From Trifolium pratense (taxonomy: Eukaryota > Streptophyta > Magnoliopsida > Fabales > Fabaceae): DNA of 64,000 nt. Position numbers and translations under genes: made by a program. How positions within the stretch are numbered: position 1 is the first letter of the stretch; each line of letters begins with the position of its first letter. The stretch lies in contig NC_060060.1 of NCBI RefSeq assembly GCF_020283565.1, positions 46,426,015-46,490,014 on the forward strand, written 5' to 3'. The notes under the pieces are model-generated. The model did not search any database. It saw only the letters and a program-made list of their open reading frames with translations, and was not told the origin of the DNA. Positions 23,846-34,921 of the stretch are shown here, in pieces.

Positions 23846-24082
23846 CTTTTCTAACACTTCTAGTATAAAGAAGAAAGGAAATAAATAGAATTTGAAATTT
23901 CTCAGTATTTTTTTTATTATCAATTTTACAGATTTGAAATCGAACGAAATAAACATATTTAAATTGAACCGTTAAATAGAATTAAAAGATAATTAACAAT
24001 TAGAATTAAAATAAATAAATAAAAAATATTATATTTTGTACCCCCAATTTCTAATATCATCAACACTAGCTATTTAAATTTT

Positions 24083-24252
24083 GGGAGTTACTTTTGCCGT
24101 CCTACTGGTTACTCAAACACTGTCCGCGACTTAGGTAGTAGACGGCTTTTTTTCTTCCCAAAACGCCCTATTTTTACATATCCGCTACTTAAGTCGCGAA
24201 TGTATAAAAATAGAGTGCGCGAGTAACCCGTAGGGTGGCAAAAGTAGCTCTC
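24083..24252. mobile_element. MITE with 9-bp TSD TTAAATTTT
   Basis: The ends GGGAGTTACTTTTGCC and GGCAAAAGTAGCTCTC are inverted. TTAAATTTT is duplicated at 24074-24082 and 24253-24261. GC-rich pieces such as GTCCGCGACTTAGGTAG are inverted within it. The 9-bp duplication suggests a Mutator-type element. Confidence 0.8.
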
Positions 24253-24312
24253 TTAAATTTTGTTTTGAGACCCTATATTTTGAGGCCCTATGCAGTGGGT
24301 AGCCAAAGTCAC

Positions 24313-24566
24313 GAAAATTTCTCATCCCACCACCCACTTTCTCACCACACCCCTGAAAATTCCATTTTTGCCCTTGGTCAAAAAATTCGGAACGCGTTTT
24401 CCGAATTTTTTTAGTTCAAATTTGGAAAAAATTCAGAAAACACATTCCGAAGTTGTTTTTAAAGGAAAAAAAATTCGGAAAACGCGTTCCGAATTTTTTG
24501 ACCAAGGGCAAAAATGGAATTTCCAGAGGTGTGATAAGAAAGTGGGTAGTGGGATGAGAAATTTTC
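24313..24566. mobile_element. Foldback-like MITE with 9-bp TSD CAAAGTCAC
   Basis: Nearly the whole element is an inverted repeat, from GAAAATTTCTCATCCCACC to GGATGAGAAATTTTC. The inner arms contain AATTCGGAACGCGTTTTCCG and its inverse. CAAAGTCAC is present at 24304-24312 and 24567-24575. An open frame across it (24290-24718) is a by-product of the palindrome. Confidence 0.85.
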
Positions 24567-24751
24567 CAAAGTCACACATGCATAAGGGTCGACCCAACAA
24601 TAATTGTTTTTTATTTTATTTTATTAGTTTATATTGTAAAACATCTCATGTTCTTTCATTCAATAAAATAGATATTAGCATTCATAGAACAATCTTTGAA
24701 AAAAAAAAGCATTCATAGAACAAAAAAATATCCACCTAAACTAAAATTTCA

Positions 24752-24963
24752 AGGCTCCGTTTGGATTAGCTTATTTTTAAGCTTATGCAAACAGTTTATG
24801 CAATATAAATTATGTTTTATGCTATTTTATAAGTTCACACTAGTGAAAATTATATTTTTATAAGCTATTTTATCATAAGTTACCTCAACAAACTTATAAT
24901 AATACATAAAAATTGCATAAGCTGCTTGCATAAGCTTAAAAATAAGCTAATCCAAACGGGATC
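24752..24963. mobile_element. Tourist-like MITE, TCA TSD
   Basis: The ends AGGCTCCGTTTGGATTAGC and GCTAATCCAAACGGGATC are flanked by TCA at 24749-24751 and 24964-24966. It is closely related to 14025-14235. Confidence 0.75.
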
Positions 24964-24999
24964 TCAATGTCTTTTAAGTATATAGATCTGTTTTGTTTG

Positions 25000-25815
25000 T
25001 CTCATTAGGTAACTTGACCTAGGTAAATATCTCTTATAAAATTTTGATTGTCGACATAGTGCATTCTTTTACGGGCTATAATGATAGATATAAGAGAAAA
25101 ATAACAATGATGAAGGATGAAAAATTAGTTGAAGGAAAAATTTAGGAATGTGGTGACAACATATCTATTCTTAAATTGAACCACTTCATTAAAATAAGAA
25201 TAATTAGTAAATGTCTCTAAAGTACATTGATGTATCAAGTTTGTCCCTTCAACTCATGTAATTCATCACTTGACCTTAGAATATATTTTACTTATAATTA
25301 CATTGCTTGCACGTAAGGATTTCAGGGAAATTCTAGTATAGACACAAATATAAATGATAGATGTTGGACACACTCACATAAGTAAAATAAATTAAATAAA
25401 AAAGAATTAAAATGATATTGATTGATGTGACTATATAATTTTTCTTTTAATTTTTTGATTTTATATGTGTGTGTCTAAATACATTTTATTTAGGCTTGTG
25501 CCTATCCAAGAATTGCTCAGGATTTCATTCTTGTTTACCGACCATTTATTATTATTATTATTTTTTTTATCTAACCTTTCATAATAGTAAAAGGAAAATG
25601 AACATTATTTTATGATGATTATATTTAAGGGGAATTGGACCTAGATATGTCTTAAGAAAGGTCATGGTTGAATCTTATTGAAGAAAAAAATATGGTCGGA
25701 AAGGGATTGCCCCATTAAAGGTGATTAATAAATTTTCCAATGTAGATTAGTTATTTATGTCAAATGGATAATGTGCGACTAACATGCATCCACTTTGTCT
25801 CCCTTTTCTTTGGAA
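25000..25815. other. Intergenic DNA with orphan NCR flanking sequence
   Basis: Positions 25195-25300 and 25535-25620 match the upstream region of the NCR gene at 22932-23230, but no NCR exon is found next to them. Otherwise no gene is seen. Confidence 0.5.
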
Positions 25816-25819
25816 TCGC

Positions 25820-26262
25820 ATTCTTGTTTTGGACCGAACTTATAAGTCCGGAAACCCAATAATTTCGAGCTTATATAGCCGGGCTGGCTCCTAATGTGCG
25901 GACATATAACGGATGCTCGACGCTCCAACGGTTATATCCCTGGGTCACTTGTAACGTCAGATTTCACCGGAATGATGAGCATTAACTGTTCATCAAGGCT
26001 TTCCAGCAGCCACTTGATGGCCATTAATGTCGTCAAGGGCCCTGGCCCAGCGCTGGGGGCTATATATACGTGATCCCTTATCATTCCCAAGGTACGTACT
26101 ATCTAGCACAGAAAACCAAACTCCACACTTGAACTGACTTGAGCGTCGGAGTGCCTGCAGGTACACAACCCCCTCCGCTTCAACAGGGGACATCGAGAAT
26201 ACGACGCCGGCGCGATCGCACATTCTGATCAAGACACGATCAATTCTCATTCTTGATGTGTT
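25820..26262. mobile_element. GC-rich LTR-like fragment
   Basis: The block is abruptly richer in G and C than its surroundings. It has a TATA-like CTATATATACG (about 26059), and GAGCGTCGGAGTGCCTGCAG, a sequence style common in Gypsy LTRs, follows. The exact ends and the class are uncertain. Confidence 0.4.
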
Positions 26263-26724
26263 GGAGGATTTTATTTGAACACTATAACCTTCATCTCTTT
26301 AAACCTATCTCTGTTTGTGGTATCATTGAATTCTTGTAGCAAACAAAAGTTTACATCTAACGCTTTTTCATACTTACAAACTCTTTTATTAGTACGTTCA
26401 TTTCTTTCAACATTAGGCAGCAAGGATAAACTTTGATAAGATAAATCTAAATAACATTCTTCAATAATAAAATCAACAAGGTTTGACTCATAAGAAAAAA
26501 TGTTAAATGAAGAATAGTGCAATGGATTAGGTAGTTTAAACTTAATTTATTTTCTCATAATGCTATGATACTTCTGAAACAAATGAATTGTTTTATTACA
26601 CATATTTTTTAGAGAGGGAAACTAGGTAACAAATTCTCTTGCAAACTTTGGTTTAGCTTTAACTGATATTGTTTATTGTAATGAGACTCATCTGTTTATT
26701 ATAATGGTTTCGTTAAGAATCAAC

Positions 26725-26860
26725 TAGGGTTGTCTAGTTTTCGTATATGCACCTCTTAATGAAGTTTTGGTTCTTATCCCCTCCATTTATAGTTGCTGCC
26801 TTTTTAAATATATTTTCCGGTGTCTAGCACTTAGCTAGCGTCTTTTTGGTTTTAAAAAAA
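26725..26860 (+). mobile_element. LINE 3' end remnant
   Basis: The sequence CTCTTAATGAAGTTTTGG to the terminal A-run resembles the tail of the LINE at 54030-54160. Only the non-coding 3' end is left. Confidence 0.5.
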
Positions 26861-26961
26861 GTTCTCATAATCTTTGCTCCATTTCTTATATATCTCATCT
26901 TCCTTCCTACTCATGTGCTTCTCTATCCTATATTCATTAAGAATTGCATACTCCTATCATA

Positions 26962-27120
26962 ATGTTGTGGCAAGTGTGAGTAGTTAAGTTCTACATTGCT
27001 TAGAAAAGTGGAGGTTGAACACTTTATAAGTGAGAGGACCCATAAACCTAACACCTTAAGGTTTTGGGTTAAAGTGTGGTGTCCAACTCACTTGTATAAG
27101 TTGTTCTTAAACCCAATGTA
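26962..27120 (+). mobile_element. TRIM-like LTR candidate
   Basis: It starts TGTTGTGGC and contains GTTCTACATTGC followed about 24 bases later by TTTATAAG, then ACACCTTAAGGTTTTGGGTT. The first motif resembles the TCCCACATCG element seen in snRNA promoters and in many short plant LTRs. No partner LTR was found. Confidence 0.35.
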
Positions 27121-27139
27121 AATGATCCTCCAACTGCCC

Positions 27140-28600
27140 CTCGTGGTGACCCAACACATAATTCTTAAGAATAAGATTAGGCCTGGGTTCTTTTTGAAAA
27201 AATGATTTCCGATCATTACGAATTATAGCATTATATTCTTCCAATGAAACGTCTTTTGAAATTTTATTGATTGATGGTAATTTTGACAAGATTTTAATTT
27301 ATTTGAAAAATTCATAAACTTAACAAATCTTATCTTAGTTTGTGTTTTCACTAGACTTAGGATTAACTAGAAGTTGGTTTATTTTCTTGTTCTACGCGCT
27401 TTTGTGTGGACGCCTGGGTTATGTATATGTCCCCCAGTTATTGTATATATCTCCATCCGTCCAAAAATATAAGCAAAAGTGAGTCAAAGAATTATTTGGT
27501 TAAAAATTTGGACCAAATACATTCGTTTTTATTAATAATATGAGCTATAGGTAGAGGACGATGAATGATAGGTATGCCAACTAAGTTGGGATGTCTGTCT
27601 CTACCTTAATATCTAGATGCTCTTAATTTATCAAAAATAAATAAAAGCTGGAGTTACAATTATAAAGGGATGTGTAGCTCAATTGATTGAACTGATTGAA
27701 CTAAGGATCAAAGGACTTGGAGGTCTAGGGTTTGCGATCAATGAAGATGAGTAATGTAATCATGAGCATTTTCTGTTTAGTTTCCTGTATTAAAAAAAAA
27801 ACTTTTCATTTGATTTGTTGTTGTAATTTTGTGTTGTTATGGTAGGAAAAGCTTAAATAATCTTGAAGGTTTAATAAAATGCTTAAAGAGTATTTTTTTT
27901 TTGGATACGCTTAAAGAGTATTTTAAGAGTCATCGTTTCATTGTTCTTGCCATATAACTTTGCTATCGAGATGGATAGGAGGAGAAAAGAAGAGTAAAGA
28001 AAATAATAATTATATAGTATTGTTGACACTCAACTAAAACACTATCTTTATGAAACATCAACTATAGGTAAAACACTATCTTTATGGGAGATATATATAT
28101 ATCTGTTATGGTGGATAATATACATTTTTTATTTTTTTATTTTTTTACAATTGTTAGATAATAATTTGAAGTTGTTCTTTTGAAGAACTAATTTGAAGTT
28201 GTTGATTATCTTAACCTCGAGCAAATTTTTTTTATTTTTCGATTCTTAATTAGTTTATTCTAGATAACTTAATTTTTTTTTAATGAGTAGATATTTTTTT
28301 AATGAATATAGTAATATAATCTTGAAAGTAGTATATTCAATGTCTTCAAATTTTCAAAATTAATTTTTTCCATTTAAATTTTTTGCTTTTTTTTAACCTT
28401 TGCCCAAGGGCACCTTTTCGCATGTCCGTATATATAATTAACACACAAGACTGATAATTTTGAGGAAAAATAAGAAAATAAGAAATGAAAATTTATTAAT
28501 TATTAAAATAACACTAATTCTGACTATTTTACAACCATCCTCGAAAGAAATATAAATTTCATGAACAAATTAAAAAACAAACTAGGTGAAGTTTAGGAAA
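27140..28600. other. Intergenic DNA with scattered repeat fragments
   Basis: 27450-27530 is a half Stowaway-like element. 27665-27803 has an A-box-like GTGTAGCTCAATTG, a decayed B box and an A-tail, so it may be a third SINE family. No gene is supported. Confidence 0.4.
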
Positions 28601-28654
28601 ATTCAAATCATTACATAGAGAAATCTTCGTCATCTATTATAAACAAGTCTTCAA

Positions 28655-28705
28655 GCGGATTGAGTTATAATTCCGAGTCTTTAATCGGATAAAATATCTT
28701 CAGCG
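28655..28705 (-). pseudogene. Relic of the LysM 3' exon
   Basis: GAGTTATAATTCCGAGTC to ATATCTTCAGCGTC aligns with 28912-28962 of the LysM fragment. No open frame is left. Confidence 0.4.
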
Positions 28706-28890
28706 TCAATGATAACAAATAAAAAATATAATAAGAAATTTATTATTTACTAAAATTTTACCAAACTCAATTTTATAGTTGTCTCTAAAGGAATTTAAAT
28801 CGTTCTTTCATGTAACCATTGAGTTGACACTTCTTAAACAAATTGAAATACACCTAGATGATTTTTTTTAAAAAAAAACTAAAAATCGAA

Positions 28891-29083
28891 TTATAAATCC
28901 ATATCGGGTATAACTCTGAGTATAATACCGGGAACAATATCTTCAGCGTCTCGAATAAGCGGATTCCATAACAAGATATATGGATCATTGCACTTCTTCC
29001 CTATGCTTTCCAAGGTTTCTCCTTCATCAACAATGTAAAATTCAACACAAGGTAGTTCATCAATGTCGTTCTCTTTTGCATCA
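28891..29083 (-). pseudogene. LysM-domain protein, 3' fragment
   Basis: The last 63 codons of a frame ending with TAA at 28893-28891 encode a LysM-like module: FYIVDEGETLESIGKKC, then NPLIRDAEDIVPG and a short tail. The order G-E-T-L, N-P and D/P-G matches small plant LysM proteins, a fold that binds N-acetylglucosamine-containing glycans. An AG acceptor-like site lies directly upstream (29084-29085), but sequence matching a transposon starts near 29099 and no start codon or signal peptide is found. The gene is therefore partial, probably cut by the insertion. A decayed second copy lies at 28655-28705. Confidence 0.6.
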
Positions 29084-29098
29084 CTAAATGTAAGTAGC

Positions 29099-29966
29099 AG
29101 TGGTGTAGCCAGGAACTCGAGGCAGGGGTGCAGACAATTTTACCTTAATAATTTTTTTTTTGTTTCAAAAGTGTCTTTATTTGTGTTAGCATTTCTTTTT
29201 GTTGAATGAGCAAGTTTTCTTAAAAATCACTTACAATCAACACAATTTTAAAAAATATATTTTTACAAATCTATATTGCACACATGAGATAAGTCATCAT
29301 ACACATTTGTTTGATTTCATATGTTTATTTATTTTTTTGGTAAGTAATTTAGAGGCTAAAATTTCACGCTTAAAATAAATAAGTAGAATGTCCGAGGTTT
29401 AGATTCTAACTCTTGCATATATAATTTGATGGAAATCTAACCTGTTATAAAATGTAAAATAAAAAGAATAATAATTTATAACATTAGAGCCAAAAATAAA
29501 AAACAGTATAGTTTTTTGTCGAAAAAAAAAACAGTATAGTTTTTATGGGATGCAATTTTTCTTTTATATGTTTGTTTTAAATGGAATTAAACCCAACGTA
29601 ACAAAAAAAATACAAATATAACAATGGGCCACGTAGAAAAAAAAGCCAAAATGAGTTATTAGTGAAAAAACCCTAAATAGTATCATATTATCATCTTCTA
29701 GAGAACGATTACAGCCACCGCTCTCTCACTTTCAGTTTCTTTTTCCATTCTTTGTTTCTCTATCTTCCGGTGAATGGTTGATCCTTTTATTTATCTTTTT
29801 GCCTGCATTTCTCTATTTCTATTCCTCTGTGTTCTCTTCTTCTCTTAGGTGGGTGCAAAAGTAATATTTTAGGGGGTTTAGAAAGCAAAATATATAAGGA
29901 TGTACAAATTTTTCAAGTTCAGAAGGTTTAGTTGAACCCCCTCAGCTCTACCTGGCTACGCCCCTA
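29099..29966. mobile_element. TIR element with GTAGCCAGG ends
   Basis: Left end GTGGTGTAGCCAGG and right end CCTGGCTACGCCCC are inverted. No clear target duplication is seen, so the superfamily is open. The interior near 29640-29850 looks like promoter and leader sequence (CCTAAATAG, then a CT-rich run) and may be captured. Confidence 0.5.
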
Positions 29967-29989
29967 GACCACACACCGGTGTTTAAAAA

Positions 29990-30720
29990 ATATTTAAAAT
30001 GTTATTAAGTTCAAAATTTTGCTATAAATAGAGTCATTCACCATCACAATTATTCATTAAGAAAAAACATCATTCTACAAGTGGGGAGCAGCAAACGAGG
30101 GCAAAGAGCTCTCAAGGGAAGGTAATCTCCCACCATAGAGAGTCGACTTTCTAGCGTTTCATTGAGGTTACTTTTTATGTGTAATTTTCTAATTCTTTTC
30201 TGATGTTATTAATTATGTCTATGAGTAGCTAAACTTCTAAGGTTAGCTCGAGTAGATGAACTCGCCTAGGAATACTCGAAACATATAATTTGGTTTAAAC
30301 AAGATTATATTACTTGCAATTAATTTTATTATTTCTAATTTTATATCCTGCTTTGCTTTTATATTCGTAAGTAGACATATTTATAAATTCTTCAAGAGAA
30401 TTCGGTGTCGTCGTAACAGAGCCCTAAATCTGGAACTAGAATACTTAGTCTAGCCGACATTGGGAAAAGTAACTCAAGCACCCGAGGCTATAGGTAATAG
30501 GATTAACGCTCACAAAAATATTAATGCTTGCATGATTTCCAACGGGTGTTAGTGGCCGGTGTCTTTAATTGTATAGAGTGATTTTATTATGCGAAAACAC
30601 ATTTCACCATTTTAGGGTTAATCTGCCAAGATAATAGAAATAATTGCAAGAGATATATATAACGCCAAATTACCAAGTAGGAATAGGGGAGAGATTCGAA
30701 AGTGCCTAACCAATATTTCT
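29990..30720. other. LTR-retrotransposon-like fragment, class unclear
   Basis: GAGTAGCTAAACTTCTAAGG and TAGATGAACTCGCCTAGG resemble leader regions of Gypsy-type elements. There are no coding domains and the ends are not defined. Confidence 0.3.
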
Positions 30721-30936
30721 CAACTTATTTCTTTCTCAATCTCTATCAATATATATCAATCTATCCAATTATAAGCGAATGCAACTTTAGTTTACGGTTT
30801 AATTCCTAAACAAAACTAATTACTTTGACACTATCCATGTGGAGATGAACTTATTATAAATTTATTACTCGATTCATTTCTACATAAAAGTCCATGTTAG
30901 CGAGCACTAACCATTATGATGAGTAGTTGTAAAAGG

Positions 30937-31519
30937 TGATATTATCCGAACCAATCCAAAAGTAAAACCGCAAACAAAACCAATCCAAACCGTAACCGCA
31001 AAAAACCGCATTTTGTTTTAACCGCACGGATCAGTTTTCTTTTAAACCGCACGGTTTGGCTTGGTTTGCGATTTTCATTTCATAAAACCGAACCGAACCA
31101 AACCAAACCAAACCAAACCGCAATACTTAACTTTGCTCTATCAACTTTTAGCAATCAACCCAAATTGAGTCCATTAAAGAATAGGCTGTCGAAACATATC
31201 ATTTCACGTGATCAAAAACTATACTATTATAGTATTAAAAATAAGTTATTATATTATATATATGTAATTTCTTTATATGCATATTGTAGCTTATAAACAA
31301 TAAAATAAATTAAAATTTCCTACGTTTATTTTGTAACAAGTTGGAAATGTTGTCATGTTTTTTATATCGTGATAAACCGCACAAACCGAACCAACCCTAA
31401 TCGCATCGGTTTGGTTTGGATGACTTTTTAAAAACCAACCGAACCACATGCATTTTTGACTCGCGGTTAGGATGATTTTTATGCTCAAAACCAAACCAAA
31501 CCGCACCGCGAGCACATGT
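30937..31519. repeat. AACCGAACC/AAACCGC-rich dispersed repeat
   Basis: Many copies of AAACCGCA, ACCGAACC and CCAAA (for example 31085-31122) occur on both strands with partial inverted symmetry. It resembles hAT-type non-autonomous repeats of plants. No gene is seen. Confidence 0.5.
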
Positions 31520-31964
31520 AGTTGTAACTTCAAGAGTTTCTTTTCTTACTAAACGGGTTGATGCCACAACGGAGAACTCGCAGAACGGATATGCAGAAGA
31601 AATTAGGTTATTAAGTAAAATAATATTCGATTATCATTTTTTGTTAAGCTATGACTTATATGGACTATATATATCAAAAAAATATTTATCTTTATTCAAT
31701 ACAAATCATTTCTCTCAATACTTTCATGAATATCATATTTACAAACAGTATCATTGCACTGAAGTTCAAAGTTTATAAACAATAATAAAAAAAATCAATA
31801 ATTTGTTGAACACTCCAAAATAAGAGTCTAATTGGTTGCATTACGGAGAAAATAACCTTGATGTAAATAAATAACCACTTAAATGATTACATATTTACAT
31901 GTAATGTACATTACCTTTATTACAATTGAATTGCTACGAGAAAAATAAGACAATTTCTAAGCTA

Positions 31965-32048
31965 AACACTCGCAGGGCAGCTCTCCTTTGGCAAATTAAT
32001 GGCTAGCTCTTAGTCAAATACCTGCCAAAAGAGACGTACCCTACGAGT
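31965..32048 (-). ncRNA. MIR399: MIR399 precursor, minus strand
   Basis: The mature sequence occupies 31993-31973 on the minus strand, 21 nt, beginning TGCCAAAGGAGAGCTG, an exact miR399-type sequence. The opposite arm at 32041-32021 begins GGGTACGTCTCTTTTGG and pairs with it to form a clean hairpin with the mature strand on the 3' arm, as in all known MIR399 genes. Established role: miR399 is induced by phosphate starvation, moves from shoot to root and directs cleavage of PHO2 mRNA, raising phosphate uptake and transport. Its promoter lies at 32139-32271. It is divergent to the second precursor at 34112-34196. Confidence 0.92.
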
Positions 32049-32138
32049 GATTTGCTTACTTACTAATTAAAATTTCACCCTCACTGTTGTTCTCTGTTTT
32101 GTCTAGTTTGTCAAGTAGTAAATGCCACCTCCCAACAA

Positions 32139-32271
32139 GTTATATAGGCACAACAAACACGGCTAACCACATATACAATTTATGGCATCTACTCAAAGGG
32201 TTTTATGCTTTGGATATCCTATAGTCTCAAAATCAACTGCTTCCTATTTTGTTCCTAAGAGTGGCATATGC
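32139..32271 (-). promoter_or_regulatory. MIR399 promoter with two P1BS sites and a TATA box
   Basis: On the minus strand a TATA box TATATAAC lies at 32146-32139. Upstream are GGATATCC at 32212-32219 and GCATATGC at 32264-32271. Both fit GNATATNC, the binding site of PHR1-type regulators of the phosphate starvation response. Confidence 0.75.
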
Positions 32272-32483
32272 TTGGAGGAGCTAAGCTAGATATCATATAG
32301 TCTTCAAATATTTTCTCATTAAGATATTTTATTTTCATTTTCAGCTTTTCCATATAGAATCTCGATATGCTCCACTGCATGAAGTTGTTGAGTGACCACA
32401 TCCATGGTTATTGTCAACACCACATCATGTAATTTTACTTTTCTCACATTAATTATATACATAGCATTTGGGCCAAGTCTATG

Positions 32484-32740
32484 GTGAAAGTCGCACAAGT
32501 TATAAATATTATTATAACGAATAGGAATTTTATAAAATCCATCGTTAGATTGAAAATTTATATCGTATAGGTCATCCATAAATTTTTTAAGAAAAATTGA
32601 AAATCATTTTATATGTTATTGAGACTTATCAAAATTAACGGTTTATGAAATTTTATTGAATATCGTTAATCTTGACGTGTCTCAATAATATATCAAATGA
32701 TTTTCAAAAAATTTTAAAAATTTTATGGATAATCTAAATG
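32484..32740. mobile_element. Decayed long-TIR MITE, related to 49991-50374
   Basis: GAATTTTATAAAATCCATCG and the inverted sequences on either side of ATCAAAATTAACGG match the complete element at 49991-50374. An open frame at 32319-32579 (minus) overlaps it and is not considered a gene. Confidence 0.5.
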
Positions 32741-33959
32741 ATATATATATATATATATATACTTAGTTAAGTCTCACATGAGCGAGCTTAGGAGAGTGAA
32801 TTCTCTCCGGTGATAATTTCCTTAGGTGAATGTTGACCTTCCAAAAATCAAAAGAGAGAGTTAATAAAATATGGAATCCGAAATGTTGCAATGGTGAGAT
32901 GTTAATCGGAGAAAATTTCAATGAATAATGCAATTGAGTGAATCTTTTCTCGTGAACGAGCCATAATTTGAAGCATATTCCCAAAAGGTTTCGGGAGATG
33001 TGACGTTCTAATTTCTCGGTGGTGCTGAATTATTAGTCGCTTGTTCCTCCCTAAGCTCCTTTGGGTTTTCAACCATAATTTATTTATGCTCCAATTTTTT
33101 TTTTCTATTTACCCTATGATTTAAGAAAAGTAAAATCTGATAAAAAAATTCTTTTCACCAATAATTGAATTCAGATTTTCCCGAATGATTACGATTCATC
33201 CTAAAATGAGTTAATTAACCATTTTTTTTTTTTATAATAACTTATGGGTCTTGCTAACGATTGTCACTGTGACACTCTTTAAACATTTCATTTAAAAAAA
33301 CTTTTTATTTAAAAAGTTAAAGACTATAATTTTCAATACTTTGACTTTACTAATTTCTATAAAAATTCTATAAAAATTCACTGTTTAAAGTCTTAAAGAG
33401 TGCCCCGGAGGCAGAATGCCCCGGAGGCACTCATTGACATTTGCCATAACTTATTTTGATGCAATATGTGAGAAATAGTACTGTTGATTTTTTTTCTTGT
33501 TAAGTAGTCTATTGATTAAAAATTTCATCCTTAAAAGTGAATAAGTAAAATGTCCGGAGTTCGAACCCAGACTTCTTCATATATAATAATACGATGTCCT
33601 TACCATTAAGTTAAACTCATGGGACGGTAATGTTGAAAAAACTGCCTAAAAATATAGAGCATCTCATTTACTCATTTACCATATTTTACCTATCAACATA
33701 AATGCTAAGAACAAATATCTTCATTAAGCTATCAAGCTTGTAAAAATAAGAATATGTATAAAAAAGCATAAGAAAGAAAGGTAAAGGATATAGAATCAAA
33801 CATACTCTTAAACAGGACCATTCCACTCAGAAACTTTATATATGAAAAAAAAATACCCTTATTTTATTCCACTTCTTTAAAGGTTTCTAAGTTATAACCC
33901 TTGGCTATTTGGAATCAACAATTATATCAAAAGAGATCAAATAAAAAACAATTGATTTT

Positions 33960-34032
33960 GGATATTCATAGCATAATCCTTCCAGTATATGCTAATGTTT
34001 CATTGGTTTATTCCATTTTATTTCCTATAAAA
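33960..34032 (+). promoter_or_regulatory. MIR399 promoter with P1BS site and TATA box (copy A)
   Basis: GGATATTC at 33960-33967 fits GNATATNC (PHR1 site), and TATAAAA at 34026-34032 is a TATA box. The same pair is conserved in copy B at 52033-52113. Confidence 0.75.
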
Positions 34033-34111
34033 GCTTGCTTAATTAAGTGTCAAACACAAACCAATGTTAACACAAGACACTATGTTTCATTGAAAATCCA
34101 TCAATAAGCAA

Positions 34112-34196
34112 TTCTGCAATAGGGCTCCTCTCTCTTTGCAAGTAAACAAATTATATTTTGAGTTGCTTGCCAAAGGAGAGTTGCCCTGTGGCTGCT
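34112..34196 (+). ncRNA. MIR399: MIR399 precursor, plus strand (copy A)
   Basis: The mature 21-nt sequence at 34168-34188 begins TGCCAAAGGAGAGTTG, identical to the classical miR399b/c type. The 5' arm at 34122-34142 (GGGCTCCTCTCTCTTTGC) pairs with it, with a few bulges, across a loop of about 25 nt. The function is as given for the minus-strand precursor. The hairpin has the same mature and star sequences as the copy at 52191-52276. Confidence 0.95.
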
Positions 34197-34921
34197 TTAG
34201 CTTAATTTCATATATAGAATAGCAGCAAAGATAAGGAATAAATAAAGGTTACAAAACATTCATGTATTTGAGCTTAAGGGAATTTCTGTTTTATTATTAC
34301 ATTTCACTAGTGTGACATAAAAGTCGACAATTATATACATGTTAAGAAAGAGAGTTAAATATGTTTTTAATCTTTTAACTATACAAGTTTCATTTTTAGT
34401 CCTTCTAATTTTTTTTTTTTAAATTTTTTGGTCTTTCTAAATTTTTAGTTTGATAAGTTCATGTAACATGTTTTAAATGACTTTTTTGAAAACATACTAT
34501 TATTAAGACCCTAAAATATTATTAGTTTGATTATTTAACTATTTAATTTGTAGTTTAATAATTTAATCTTTAATTTGAAATTATCATTAAATTAACAAAA
34601 ATTAAATACTAAATAGTTAAATTATTAAACTAATTGTATTTTTTTTATATAGAAGAGGGCATACACCCTAACTAATTGTATTTTAAGTTCTTAATAATGA
34701 TATGTTTTTTAAAAAAACTCATTTAGAATGTGATACGCGAACTAAAAAATTAATTTTGAGAAAAAGTGAGACTAAAATTGAAAACTGAAAATTTATAGGA
34801 CTAAAGTTTGAAGAAAATTTTTATAGGCATTCAAAATGAGAAATTTAGCATATTTAGAGGGAGAAAAATCATTTAACCCTATGTAAGATGTTCAAAAATG
34901 GTAGTTTGTTTTGAATATGTA

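Noticed and set aside
24290..24718. 142-codon open frame
   Set aside because: It spans the foldback MITE at 24313-24566; the frame results from the palindrome.
25993..26250. 85-codon open frame on the minus strand
   Set aside because: Lies in the GC-rich LTR-like block; stops are rare there because of composition.
27665..27735. tRNA gene
   Set aside because: Only an A-box-like start and a decayed B box are present; no cloverleaf can be drawn, and an A-tail follows, so it is at most a SINE fragment.
32319..32579. 86-codon open frame on the minus strand near MIR399
   Set aside because: Half of it is the long-TIR MITE relic and the rest is part of the duplicated non-coding segment.
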